From the NCBI RefSeq assembly GCF_029227915.1, contig NC_079884.1:15686001-15750000 (forward strand): DNA of 64,000 nucleotides, given 5' to 3'. Shown here in pieces: positions 22,515 to 33,879 of the stretch (position 1 is its first letter; the number at the start of each line of letters is the position of its first letter). The position numbers and the translations under genes were made by a program. Source of the stretch: Hydractinia symbiolongicarpus (taxonomy: Eukaryota; Cnidaria; Hydrozoa; Anthoathecata; Hydractiniidae). Under the pieces are notes generated by a model. It saw only the letters and a list, made by a program, of their open reading frames with translations, did not search any database and was not told the DNA's origin.

Positions 22515-25500
22515 GGAAATTTTAAAATGTTTTGTTTCCACGAACTACTTGTCTAATCTTGAACATTTGCTTGGCCTTGGCATTCAGGCTCATCCTTATG
22601 CAAAATAAAAACAATAAAAGTTACCTTAAAACTTGCTTTTCAAATAGCTAACAGAACCACTGAATTAACTGTTTTGATGCCAATAACGCCACTTACATTA
22701 CCAATAAAAAGTTAATTATTTAAATTGACCCTTCAACTGATATGTTGACTATCTAGCAACTGTCCTCAATCAACATCACATTTTAAATGATCAGTTTGGC
22801 TAACTACTGCAATCGAAAGAAACTATTGTGAACAAGCAACTTTTTTTGGTTATGTTATTTTATTTAATTGTGTAGCCGCAATTATTAATTACTTCCTGAA
22901 GCCTGAAAAATAAAGTGTACAGGTGTAACTGATACACGGTTAGTTAAGAAACAGTGGACTCCCCCTTGAGGCTGCTTCTAAATTTCACACCATTTTAAAG
23001 GTAGTTGTTTGAAGTAGTTTATTTTAAATTTTCATAATCGAAATCCAACTTTTATTAACAAATAATATAAAAAATCCATTGTTTTCTTATTTCTGGTAGT
23101 ATTCTGGTAGCACTTGTTCATATGTGTCGTCAGAAGGCCAATATCATTTCGTTTTTGACATGCTTTTGGGAGGCTATTGAATGGTATCATTTATTGATAC
23201 TAACATTCTGCTTATGCGGGAAACCTGCACGAATTTTTTTAAAAAAATAACAAATGCGATGCAATTTTACCTACTTTATTGTGATTTCTCGCAGTGTGCC
23301 GATGTTCGGAGGTCCTTTATGACCCTTTTGTCTTTTAAAAGCGCTTTATTTTTTGTCATATTGGTTTTATATATTTTTACAACGTAAGATGAATATATCA
23401 TTAAATTCTTGAGGCATGTATAAATCTTAAACAAACCAGTTTTAAGATTTTTAGCTACAAACGTACATCTTGGGGATTCTTTAACCAGCTAGCTAGCTAG
23501 CAGTATTTAAGCTGTTCTTTTAGCCAATGTTTTTATTCAGTTTAGTATTAAGCGCTTTAATCCTAGCCACCATTTTCGTTTTTTTATGTTTTGTATTCAC
23601 CAGTTTGAGATGCAGTTTGGGTTATTTTGCCTATCTAGCTAAAAATTGAAAGCAGACACCATTTTCTGTTGAATGTTAGGCAGCTAGATACTATACCTTT
23701 ACCAGATTAACTTGGCTAAAAGTCTTCCTCAAAATAAAAATGCTGGATGTTTGTTTACCTACGCGGGGTAACGACAGTTTGAAGTCTGTGTTTTTATTCA
23801 AACCGAATTTATGTACGGCTTTATTTCGGAACATTTTACAAGAATTTATTCTGCAAATACACCTCCCTCCATGTTTAAAATATTCAGAGGATTCGTCTTC
23901 ACCCCTTTCCACACTTTTCTAATTATCTAGAATTGGCAAATTAGAAAAAGTGCATGAAATACACAACATGCGCATAACAACACCGTAATGAACACGAGTA
24001 TACATCATGAACTTCCATGTATGCATGTTACACAAGAAATAGTCGAAGTTTGAGACAAAAACAGTCAATGAAATCAAACGTGTTTGAAGGAAGTCTGATA
24101 ATACAATTTAAATTAAAAAGGAAAACATCCACTTCAATTTGATTTTCTGTTTAAAAAAACCAACTATGAGGTCAAACTTAACATAAATTTTCAACCATAA
24201 AAGTTTACCGAAATAGCAAACTTTCTTCTCTTATTAAGAAGAAAAATATTAACTAATTGGCTAAAAAACTGCTAGTTTGTTTTTAACAAAGAAAAAAGTT
24301 CGTTAATAACAAATCAAGGAAGTTAGTAAAGTTTTGGTTTTCTATTTCTCAGCTGTATCACTTTTTCAAATTAACTAAGCTTTTTAACTTTTTCTTTTGA
24401 CATAAATCATTTGGAATCATTTATTCTCCCCTAGTATTTTTAGGGTTGTCCCCATTCAATGACGTACGCAATCGACACGATACGAAAGTTGATGATTCGG
24501 TGATACTTTTTATGACGTTGATTGTATGTCAAGGTATAATTATTTATAATTACTGATGGTGATATAACATTCTACGTACATTGGTGGCGAGCAGATAAAG
24601 TAATACCATTACTGATGATACTAATTAGACTATTCTAAAATAGCAAAATGCATGGCCTTGACCCATTTGTTAGAAGTGATTAGACTGCGACCTTCACGTT
24701 GCCTACGCTGATAGCAGATAGATTTAAAGCGACAAAAAGTTTTTATACTTTTCTTTAACTAACACCCGGTCAAAATAAAATAAAAAATCTATTTAGGTGA
24801 CTCAAAATATCTCACGACTATAGTAAGAACACACACAGTTCTAGATTTGTGCTCCAGAAAAAGCAATGGAAAACGAGCTCTGGTTTTGAGTCTGGTAACT
24901 GGGGTGGCGTGGATTCGGTTTCTCATTAACTAATATACTATCAGCTAAAGTTTCAAATTATGAATTTCTTTATATGCAAAATTAAGGCTCAATCTTTATT
25001 CCTACCCCAATCTAATTACCCCACACCTTTGCACACCCACTCTCCTGAAAAAAGATTTATTGCAAAAACAATTAGGGCATTAGAGAGAAGACTCTTTTCG
25101 CAAAATTATGAAAAAGGTGAGGATGCTATTTGATAATAAACTTTTCTTTGATTCTTCGTCTGCGTGAAAAATTTATAAAACATCGCTAATGACTTATTTG
25201 GAATAATAATGGTTTTTTAGGGACAATCAGATTTTGTGTCCCTTTGACAGTCCCTGATATTTTAATTTAATTGAGAAAATATAATTAACTTTAAGGTTAA
25301 CGGCTAATATTTTAATTAACGCCCAAGCTGCAATTTCAATATTTATAAACGCCCTGGGCGTCTTACAGCGACACCTAGCGCACATTGGTAACAATGAACC
25401 CATACGATTGTTGACAAGATTAGTAATTCAATATAATATGAACTTTCAATTATGGATTCTAATTTGCTACAATTTATAGTTTCATATATTGAAAGTATTA

Positions 25501-26714
25501 GCTAACTAAAAAGTAGTGTAGATATAAATAAAGTTCTAGAAGATGCAGCAAAATATTGCTGCGTTGTTCTGTAATTGGTTTTTATAATTATTCGCTAAAA
25601 AGTGAATACATCACCTGCTTCTGAGTGGCGAAAGCTAGCAATAATTAATCACCGCTCGGAAAGAAGCAAAAATAAAAATAACTGAAGAATGACTAAGGCC
25701 ATAGTGATAAAAGAAAAAACATTGAAATAAAACCACTTTGAGCTTGACAGCGCAAAATGTTTTGTTATTGTTTGTTGTTTTGAATTCATTTATCAAGTTC
25801 GTTGTAATGTGATAGAAGTGAACGAAATATTGTAGCGGCGGGAAGAAAGCTGGCTTTTAGAATAACCTTGCAACACGTAGCCGCATAGATTATAAAATCC
25901 TCCAGTCAATAGGTAACAACGCATTCAAGATCTTTTTGCCAGCGCTAGTTCGGTCTGGCATAAAAAGACAAACAGAAGTAATCAATAAATCTTGATTATT
26001 AACTTCCTTCATTTCTAAAACATGTTTATCAATTTGTTTTTGGATGTGTAGCTAACGAAAGTTAAATTAGTGGTATAGACACCTATTATACAATTGGACA
26101 AAACTGTTAGCTAATTTAATTTGATTTTTGTTTTACTTTTACTTGTGATCAATTTCATGTTATTTTTACATATTCAAATCGTTTCAGCATCAATTTCCTT
26201 TCTTTTAAACCTAATTACCACAGCTGATTGGCGCGAACTTTGTAAACATCTTTTAACGCATTTTCCACTTTTAAAAACACATGTTTTATTAAAAAGACAA
26301 CAAAAAAGTAATAATTTAGTAATATTTGCTTTTACTTTAAATGCCAATGGATAAATTTTGACATTAAAAAAAAATAGGCATGCAAATCTGTTCATTATCC
26401 TAATTTCCATATGCTACTTATTATGCTAGTGTGTTAATTCAGCCTCGCATGGGATGACAATAAATGACCAAAGCATTTTCCATTTAATATTCTGTTTTTT
26501 TGATGTACTTACAAAACTCTAATTATAAAAGAACTCTAGTCTAAAAACATTTTAACGGGATACACTCTGGATACCCAAAGAAGCGTATAGTTGAAACCAG
26601 TTCATAAAGAATCTATTCGACAACGCAAGATACGAGACATAAAAGACAATATTCGAACACAACACACACGCCTATATGCATGCACAGCAACGTCGCTGGT
26701 TTGCTATGGTTGTC
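22515..26714. other. Gene-free stretch downstream of the ETS gene
   Basis: About 4.2 kb with no convincing coding sequence. Open frames of 60-80 codons (for example at 23181, 23691 and 26121) are hydrophobic or low-complexity and lack splice context. The last few hundred bases before 26714 should include the 3' UTR of the minus-strand ETS gene. Confidence 0.45.
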
Positions 26715-28660
26715 TCACATGAAATATGTTGAATGCAACAACTGCTCAAGATCTTGTAGAAGCGTGTCTTTCTCGCCCGAGTTTGGGACTGGTACGTGGT
26801 TTTCTTGTTCGTTATGAAACATTGTTTCCAATACGGAGAAATCTGGCACGGATTTGCATAGATCTTTTGTCATCGCTTGTTGATTATTAGTATTTTGTAT
26901 TGGATATGAATATGAAGTTGAAAATGCAGGCGGTGTCCTTTCGTAAATATTTCTTTCTTTGTAAAGGATACTCTGATCAAAATAAAAGTTATTACCCGTA
27001 ACAGAATTGTTTTGTGAATTTTGTATATATGGCGTATTGTGACTCGCTCGTTCTGCAACTCTAATATCGTTTTGTTCAAATTCTCTGCAGAAGTTAAAAA
27101 TATCCGGATCATCAAAAATCTCTTTTTCTGCACTTTTTCCATGTCCTTCAATTTGTGGGGGAGTTTGTTCGTCACTAAAAATTTCTTTCATTCGTGTGGC
27201 ATCATTGAAGATCTCAGCAAGGCATGCATCAAGGCTGTTCCAATCTTCTTCGAAACCAAACTCGCCGTCTTCATCTTCACTGCTTAAGTCAGAATGGGAT
27301 GCGGCGTCGAAAGAGTCTGTGCTAACAGTGCTTGCAGAACTGCGACGCCTCTTCAACACTACATCTGCATCTTTACAAGCATTATTTTTTCTTTTCAAGT
27401 TGGACTTTGTAAACACCGATTTGTCTTCAGTAGGAGCTAAATTTCGTTTTGTTTTGGTTAATACAGCCTTCGTCTTTTTTGACAACACAAATTGATACGA
27501 AAATCTTTTTCCTCGATACTAAATAGAAAAACGTTAAATTTATTCAGAAAAAAGTTTAAAGAAACAGATAAAAATATAAATGTTAAAAATACATGACGAA
27601 CAAACCATCTACCTTCTCAATAACTCCCTTTCCGTAGTAATATCGAATTCCTCTGGCTAATTTTGGGTAGGTCATGGTTTCTTTGTTTTTAATCATGCCC
27701 CACAGAACGGCCACCTCTTTGGGTTTTCTAATGGTAAATATCAGTTTTGATGAATCCTCCCATGTCGCCAGCTCCTTGCATTGCTCAACTTCTAGTATTT
27801 CATGTAAGAAGTACCATAGTGGAATTCTAGATAACTGTCTCTTTCCACCTTAAACATACGAATTTACTAAATAGGACATGTTATTTGCAAAAGTAAAAGA
27901 GTAAGGCGTATATCCTAGATTACTTACTTTCTAACTAATTTGACTTAAGAAGTTAAAAGATATTGCAAAAGATACTGCATGAAGAATAACTTCAATTACG
28001 CTCATCGAGGCTAAACCTGACAACAAAATCATTTATATATGTTTCGATTGAAGCAGCAACAGCGATTAAATAGCTTTCCTAATCGTTGCACTTTGTATCA
28101 AAATTGCTATTCTAGTTTCGGTTTCTTAAGACGCAATAAAAATATTTAAAATGTCTCATCAAAATTGCTATTCGTGGTAGTACAATAGGTAAAAATCGCA
28201 TATGTTTTTGCTTCTGTAATGATAATTTGGTTGTACTCCTGTTATTTTGACTGATATGCATCTTTCAATAATGCCAGTGAATTAAACTAGCTTTTTCATT
28301 AGTGCAATTTGCGTTAGGCCTCTTTAAGGAAAATTCATAACATTAGTTTTTTTTACCGTTTTTTCCTGTTTTTTCTTCATATTCTGCTAACATCTTTCTC
28401 TTTGTACTAAACAAAATAGAGGTTTTTTCTTTATTGCACGCAATTTTAAATAATAATTTATGGTGTAAGCTGACAAAATCGTAATACAATTCTTAACTTT
28501 GCTTCAAACAAAAAGTTAATTCTTATTAAAAAGATAATGTAAGTTACCTTTTCATGTTTGCAGAATGGGAACGACTATCTAATGGTAATGCCAACAATCC
28601 TTGCCAGCCATTAGTATCCTGATTGTTAAACATATCCAAGTCGCAAAAACCGAATACCAT
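26715..28660 (-). CDS. ETS-domain transcription factor, four exons, 400 aa
   Basis: Minus-strand exons are 28660-28548 (ATG), 28406-28357, 27848-27613 and 27518-26715 (TAA-terminated). Borders are AG|GT-type and the phases (2, 1, 0) join exactly; total 1203 bp. Residues about 61-144 form an ETS DNA-binding domain: PLWYFLHEIL (helix 1), VAVLWGMIKNK, and recognition helix MTYPKLARGIRYYY with both DNA-contacting arginines, then RGKRFSYQF. The usual LSRALRYYY is altered, so it is a divergent member, and I cannot assign a subfamily. After the domain comes a basic stretch (LKRKNNACKDADVVLKRRRS), a likely nuclear signal. An acidic, Ser- and Asn-rich tail follows (SSEDEDGEFGFEED), suggesting an activation region. 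No SAM/Pointed domain is visible. Confidence 0.85.
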
Positions 28661-30761
28661 ACTATACAAATAAATAAATGAGGTATGACTACACCGTAGC
28701 ATACAAAATGTAATGTGATGACTTGTTTTGTCGCAGGTCTTCCTTTTATAATAACATTGCGCTTATCAATGAAAGTCTAATTAAAAACAATTATATTTCG
28801 CTGCCTCTTTTAAGAAGATTTCCTTCTTATTTTTTCTTTGCATAATTAAGAACAATAGCAGTTGTATAATTAACTTTTTTAAGTGCTGTCGTGGGATAAA
28901 TTTGAATAAATTATGCGTGGAAGATTATGCGTATTCGAAAGTTGAGTAGTTATGCATTATGTGACGCTTAATTAGTTCGATTAGGTAAACAAGCTATAGA
29001 ATAGTGGCGTATGTTATTCTTATTATGTAAAGCTACAATTTTAATTGTCATCAATTACTTTAACAAATATTTTGTTCGGATTGACGTAAGCTAATGACGA
29101 CGAAAGCCAACTTGTTCCCAGGTTTTTGTAATCAATGCTTTGTGTCAAAACAAAAGCAACTGGGTTTATCCTACGCTATCTACGAGGCATTTGCGTATTC
29201 CATTCGCAGAGGGAGTTGGCGTGGTGAATAGTGTGTAGGTTGAAAGTGAAATCAGAAGTATCGCAATATCGCGAAAAGAAAATTACAACAAGGCTCATTT
29301 TGAAGGAGATGACGCTGTCAGGCTAGTCAACAATAAAACATGTGCGTTCAAAAATTAACTAAAAGAACTCGCCGACTAAAATGGCAAAAGATTACCTCCA
29401 TTGCCTTGGTTTATGCAAACTTCACAATCCTAATGTGTTCTAAGTTTTAATAGCTCTTGGTACTTTAAAAAAGAAAAGTAGAAAATATGGTGAGCAATGA
29501 CAATTTCAGTTGACAATTTTGTTAACATAATATTGACAATTTGAATAACACACGTCATATGGGACCATAATACTACATGATAGTGTCGACGGCTTTTTAC
29601 TCAGTATATTGTGCATAAAAACGTTGCCAGTGGTTCTTTCCTACGACTAGCTTATATAAACTTCGTCCTGATTGTATCTGCGTATTTCCAGAATAACTTT
29701 TTGAGATCATTCAGTTAATCACGTGTCTAAGCAATGTTGAATCCCTTTTTTCCTGACATTTTCCTCATTTCCGTTGAAAAATAAATTTAGTTACAAGCAT
29801 ATTAATAGAACTGGCTGTTGAATCAATGCAAATTTTTTAAGAACAGATCTAAATTTTAATCCTTGCCAATGTTTTGTAAATAATAAAAGATCTGACCAAC
29901 CTATTCTAAACCTAATCTAAAATTCCTGACATTTTCCTGGCATGGAAATCACTAACATTTCTGATTATTTTCCAGACATTTTAACAATAATTTCAAAATT
30001 TCTGGGAGAGTAAACACCCACTTGCAAAATTATGGATGGAAAGTAGCTTATTTTTGATATTGACGAAAAGGGAAAGTTTCTTCTAACTCACATTAGTAAT
30101 ATAATAATTCACATTACTTCATAGAGGAATAAAAAGTGTATGTTTTATTCTGTGTCGTCATCGCCAAAGTTTAAAGTCCTTTTCGCCTTATATAGCTAAT
30201 AAATTTGATACATCCTACCTTACCTGCTTTGCTCTGGACTTTGAAACTATGGTCAGGAACACAAAGCACCCCACCCTTATTTTCGCAACTTCTTTTACAG
30301 TATTTTAGTATGATTTTAGTGGGAGTCGAATGAAATTTATTAAAGCGATTATACTTTAGCTTACGTTGGCACTTTTTTGTGACATCATTAGGTATGACGA
30401 GGTCACAAAAGATATTTTATTCTACCGAGTTAGTGTTATTTTACAAAGTGAAGGGAGCGTGAGACAATTTTTGGATATATTTTTGAATAAATTCAAGCGG
30501 TTATTCAGGGATTTTGTTGTTTTAAAACGAAAAAAAATTACAGTGGGTTTCTTAAGAAGATCTGTTGTTTTGCAGAAACGCACTACGTGTGTCTTTAGCT
30601 TCTGTTTTTACTGAGACACCAAATACGTTCAATGTTGCTTATTTAACCGTCCGTTTAAAAACCGTTTTTTAAAAAGAATCACTAGGGCTTGATTTTCGGA
30701 AATTTAAGAATATTCCGAAAATAAGGCTCGATCATCAAAAAAAAAATTTTGTCGACGAAAT
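28661..30761. other. Upstream region of the ETS gene, no other gene seen
   Basis: The 5' flank of the minus-strand ETS gene. It is AT-rich with no long open frame. A short near-perfect palindrome (ATTTTCGGAA ... TTCCGAAAAT) lies at about 30692-30722, next to the MITE at 30766. ETS promoter elements could not be identified with confidence. Confidence 0.45.
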
Positions 30762-30765
30762 TTAA

Positions 30766-31494
30766 CCCTATTCGGTCCGGGGTTTTTCGAACATACTATG
30801 ACCGGGGGGGGGGTGGCGGATTCCACCCCCCCTCAATAACTTTTCATAGGATTGTTCAAATTGAATCAAACTTGGCACACTTATAGTACGTCATAAAAGG
30901 AACAAAATGGTGGCAAAAAATTTTTGCTTGCGTCAGCACATTTTCTGTGACGTCATCAGAGGCTTGAAAATTGTTAAAAATGCCACTATCTGCTTAAAAT
31001 ATAATTACTTTTGTTCTAGAGCGAATTTTTACATTACACTAAATAAATTTTTTTTAACATATCTTCCGGTTTTTACATGGATCGAATAAAAAATTGCCAA
31101 AAATTGCCCGGAAATCCGTTTTTTTTCGATTTTCGGGTAAAATCCGACAAAATCGGGAAATCGGAATAGTCACGTGTCAAAATTATTCAAAATGATTCTT
31201 CTTGATGAAACAAAGTTGTTTTGCAAGTTTCAAGTTCTAAGGATAATCCTAACAGGAGTTATTATATTTTCCCCATTATAAGGATTTCATAGAGATTTTA
31301 GGGATTATTTCAAGTAATGGCCAATATCAAAGCCTCTGAAAGGTATGGGACCTAAAAATATAGCATGCAGGTGTCTAATAGATAAATGTTGAAACTCAGT
31401 AAGTATCATAGCCATATAAGAAAGCAATCAGGAGTTATTAAAAAAAAACCGTCAGGGGGGGGCGGAATCCGCCCCCCCCCCGGACCGAATAGGG
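30766..31494. mobile_element. piggyBac-like MITE, TTAA-flanked
   Basis: The element starts CCCTATTCGGTCCGGGG and ends with its reverse complement, CCCCGGACCGAATAGGG. TTAA is present immediately outside both ends (30762-30765, 31495-31498). TTAA duplication and CCC...GGG ends are the piggyBac signature. Just inside each end is a self-complementary hairpin made of G and C runs around GGCGGA..TCC (about 30803-30834 and 31452-31482). The 729-bp interior has no transposase frame, so it is non-autonomous. Confidence 0.8.
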
Positions 31495-31548
31495 TTAAAT
31501 AATCTAAAATATTTATCTTAAAAAACATTCTTTTTTAACTCATTGTTT

Positions 31549-31640
31549 TAAGGGCGTTTCCATTGTGTTCGGTGCAGTTTTCGTAGCTTTCGTTGCAGTT
31601 TTCGTGGCGTTCGTTGCAGTTTTCATTATGTTTGGTGCTA
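31549..31640 (-). repeat. Short 21-bp minisatellite array, inverted relative to 32280-32524
   Basis: About four units of GTGTTCGGTGCAGTTTTC type. They are the reverse complement of the larger array about 650 bp to the right. Confidence 0.65.
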
Positions 31641-32279
31641 CCAGAATAACGATAACTTCTTTGGGGTATTGAAAAAACGTGTATTCGAATTAAACGATTT
31701 TAAAAGAGCCCCCGTACGCATTGTGCACCCGTTCATTTGATAAGTACTGTATAAATTTCTAGCTGATATCAGCATCTTTAGTAGATAATCTATTGCCAAT
31801 GGCCTTTGTGAAAGTTTTTTTTTCAATTTGTTATAGAATTTTCAGGTGGAGGTAGAACCCCAAAGCACGAAGGCTGCGAGCTACAATTAACAATGCGATA
31901 AGTTTTTTATTTTGCTGGGACGGCCAAATGTCCGTGAATTTTCGACGATATTTTGTTCAAAATGGTAGTTTTGACCGTTACTTTGTGCTAATAATGCACA
32001 AAATAACTACGCGGGAAATATGTACGACGGGCCAAATTCTGAAGACCAACAGACCTGTGAACATCACGGGGCAACGCCTGGTCACTATAATAATGGCCTC
32101 CATCTATATGTTACATGGCCCGATCTCGTTATAAAGACATCCTTATTATATCTGGCCGATTTTTCTGAAAACGATTCATTTCCAAAGAGTTGGGTCTGAC
32201 CTCTAATTGGTATAACCTTTGTATTATAACTGTAGTTCATTGTAGCAGCAGTTGGTAAAACCATCTTTTTTGCAACAAA

Positions 32280-32524
32280 AACTGCACGAAACACAATGAA
32301 AACTACACCTAGCACTATGAAACTGCACAGAACACAATGAAAACTGCACCGAACACTACTAGAACTGCACCGAACTCTACTATAACTGCAGCGAACACAT
32401 TGAAAACTGCCCCAAACACAATGAAAACTGCATCGAGCTTAATGAAAACTGCACTGAACACAATGAAAACTGCACCGAACACAATGAAAACTGCACTGAA
32501 CACAAAAAAACCCGCACCGAACTA
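32280..32524 (+). repeat. 21-bp minisatellite array, ~11 units
   Basis: Units follow the consensus AATGAAAACTGCACCGAACA plus C, with up to several changes each. Both strands are open across the array (32315-32503 minus, 32337-32567 plus) only because the unit length is a multiple of three. I do not call these genes. With 31549-31640 it forms an inverted pair around a 640-bp spacer. Confidence 0.8.
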
Positions 32525-33313
32525 TCTGTCCGTAATAAAACCCTTGTTAAGTCCAAGGTATAAATAAGCTGAAAATAAGCATAGGCGCTAAATATATATA
32601 TTTCTTTCCAGACTGAATAAATATATTCACTTCTTAACTTATTTTTATTCACGGAAATATGGAATAGTATATGCTGCAAGTTGTCACACAAAAACAGCAT
32701 GTGTTTTAGTGGCACCGACTAGTCACAGTTTGTGTGTTAAATTGACTTTTGTTTTGTTTATCTGGTTATGCAAAATTTTATTTTACTCCTATCTGCGTTA
32801 TTGCTGCAGGCTAGCTGAAAGCGGAAGATTTTTTTATTTTAACAGTCTTTACTTAAGTTTTTAATGACAATTATAATTACATCAATCACGTTATAATCAA
32901 TTCTTAGTGGAAGTTCTATGTATGTATAAGTTAGTAAAAGTTATGCGAGTAGTTTAAACATTTCCCTAAACCAGTTATTATACCGGTTAATATAAATAAG
33001 TTTTAGTAGACCGTTTGGTTGGTCAGAATTTTCACAAAATGCAACAGATTTATCTAGTGTTACTTGCTTCTGTAGATGTTTCACCTGGTACTGTGTTCGG
33101 CATTAGGCCGGGTGATGGAAAACATTTTTTTAGTTTGGTTTCATCCTTTGCTTAGCTGTAATCCATATAGTCATACCTACTAATATAATTGTTAGATATA
33201 TTTTAATTCTTGACAAATATAATGGAATAAAAATTGATTTTTAATTCGTTACTATAGAAAGTGACTTCTCATTGGTCAATTAATATTAAAAATTTCTCGC
33301 ATAATTTAAACCT
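32525..33313. other. Gene-free stretch
   Basis: No supportable gene. AT-rich with scattered stops. Confidence 0.45.
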
Positions 33314-33609
33314 TTAAGAAGGATGAAAAACTTCCGCTATGTTGCGAGGTAAATTAATTCGTCCTGCGTCACACGGGGTTAAAAAATCGGACATGGTAAC
33401 ATATAGCAATCCTGATGGTGGAATAGAGTAGAAGGGCTGTAGTCGTGGCTTTGAAAGTACTGGAAAATCATGATAAGGTATCGTAGCTTTTGAGGTAGCG
33501 TAACACACAAAAAAATGTGTGCGTATTTCTGTTTCTCTTTTCTTATTCTCTAATCTATCGTTAACATTAATCGCCAACCAGGATTCTTTAATCCATGAAA
33601 GGCTACATC
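33314..33609 (-). CDS. Possible terminal coding exon of an unrecognised gene
   Basis: On the minus strand a CTTATCTTCAG acceptor is followed by 98 open codons (CSLSWIKESWLAINVN ... NIAEVFHPS) ending in TAA. Composition is balanced and less AT-biased than its surroundings, which favours coding. A possible upstream exon lies at about 34044-33900 (frame with ISGFDVILRTNSHVTI), but its donor is weak (GTGGCG) and a MITE sits in the proposed intron. No domain is recognised. It could be a true 3' exon or a chance open frame. Confidence 0.35.
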
Positions 33610-33745
33610 CTGAAGATAAGAATTAAAATCGTAAAAAGTTATACCTCGTAACAATAGAAAATGTCGTAAATTTATGATATCCACAATGTCAATTCGTTTT
33701 TCCAGTTAAATGCGCTTAGAAACTAACCCACCTGTGTAAGTGTAA

Positions 33746-33876
33746 AGCCGGATCGCCACCGGACGATTTTTGTGACGAAACGTAGAAGCCAATGCAACTT
33801 TTTGTTATGACGAAAATCGCGACCAATCGAGTATTTATAACGATCGTCGTGAAAATCGTTCCGTGGAGATCCGGCT
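33746..33876. mobile_element. 131-bp MITE, TAA-flanked
   Basis: The ends are inverted: AGCCGGATCGCCACCGGACG on the left and the reverse complement of AGCCGGATCTCCACGGAACG on the right. TAA lies directly outside each end (33743-33745, 33877-33879). The short size and 3-bp TAA duplication suggest a PIF/Harbinger-type MITE, a different family from the one at 20673. Confidence 0.7.
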
Positions 33877-33879
33877 TAA

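Noticed and set aside
26121-26410. 77- and 78-codon frames on opposite strands
   Set aside because: Hydrophobic, AT-driven composition, with no start context or homology that I recognise.
32315-32715. Open frames with VFIVFGAV or MKTAPNT repeats
   Set aside because: Translation of the 21-bp minisatellite, open on both strands for the same reason.
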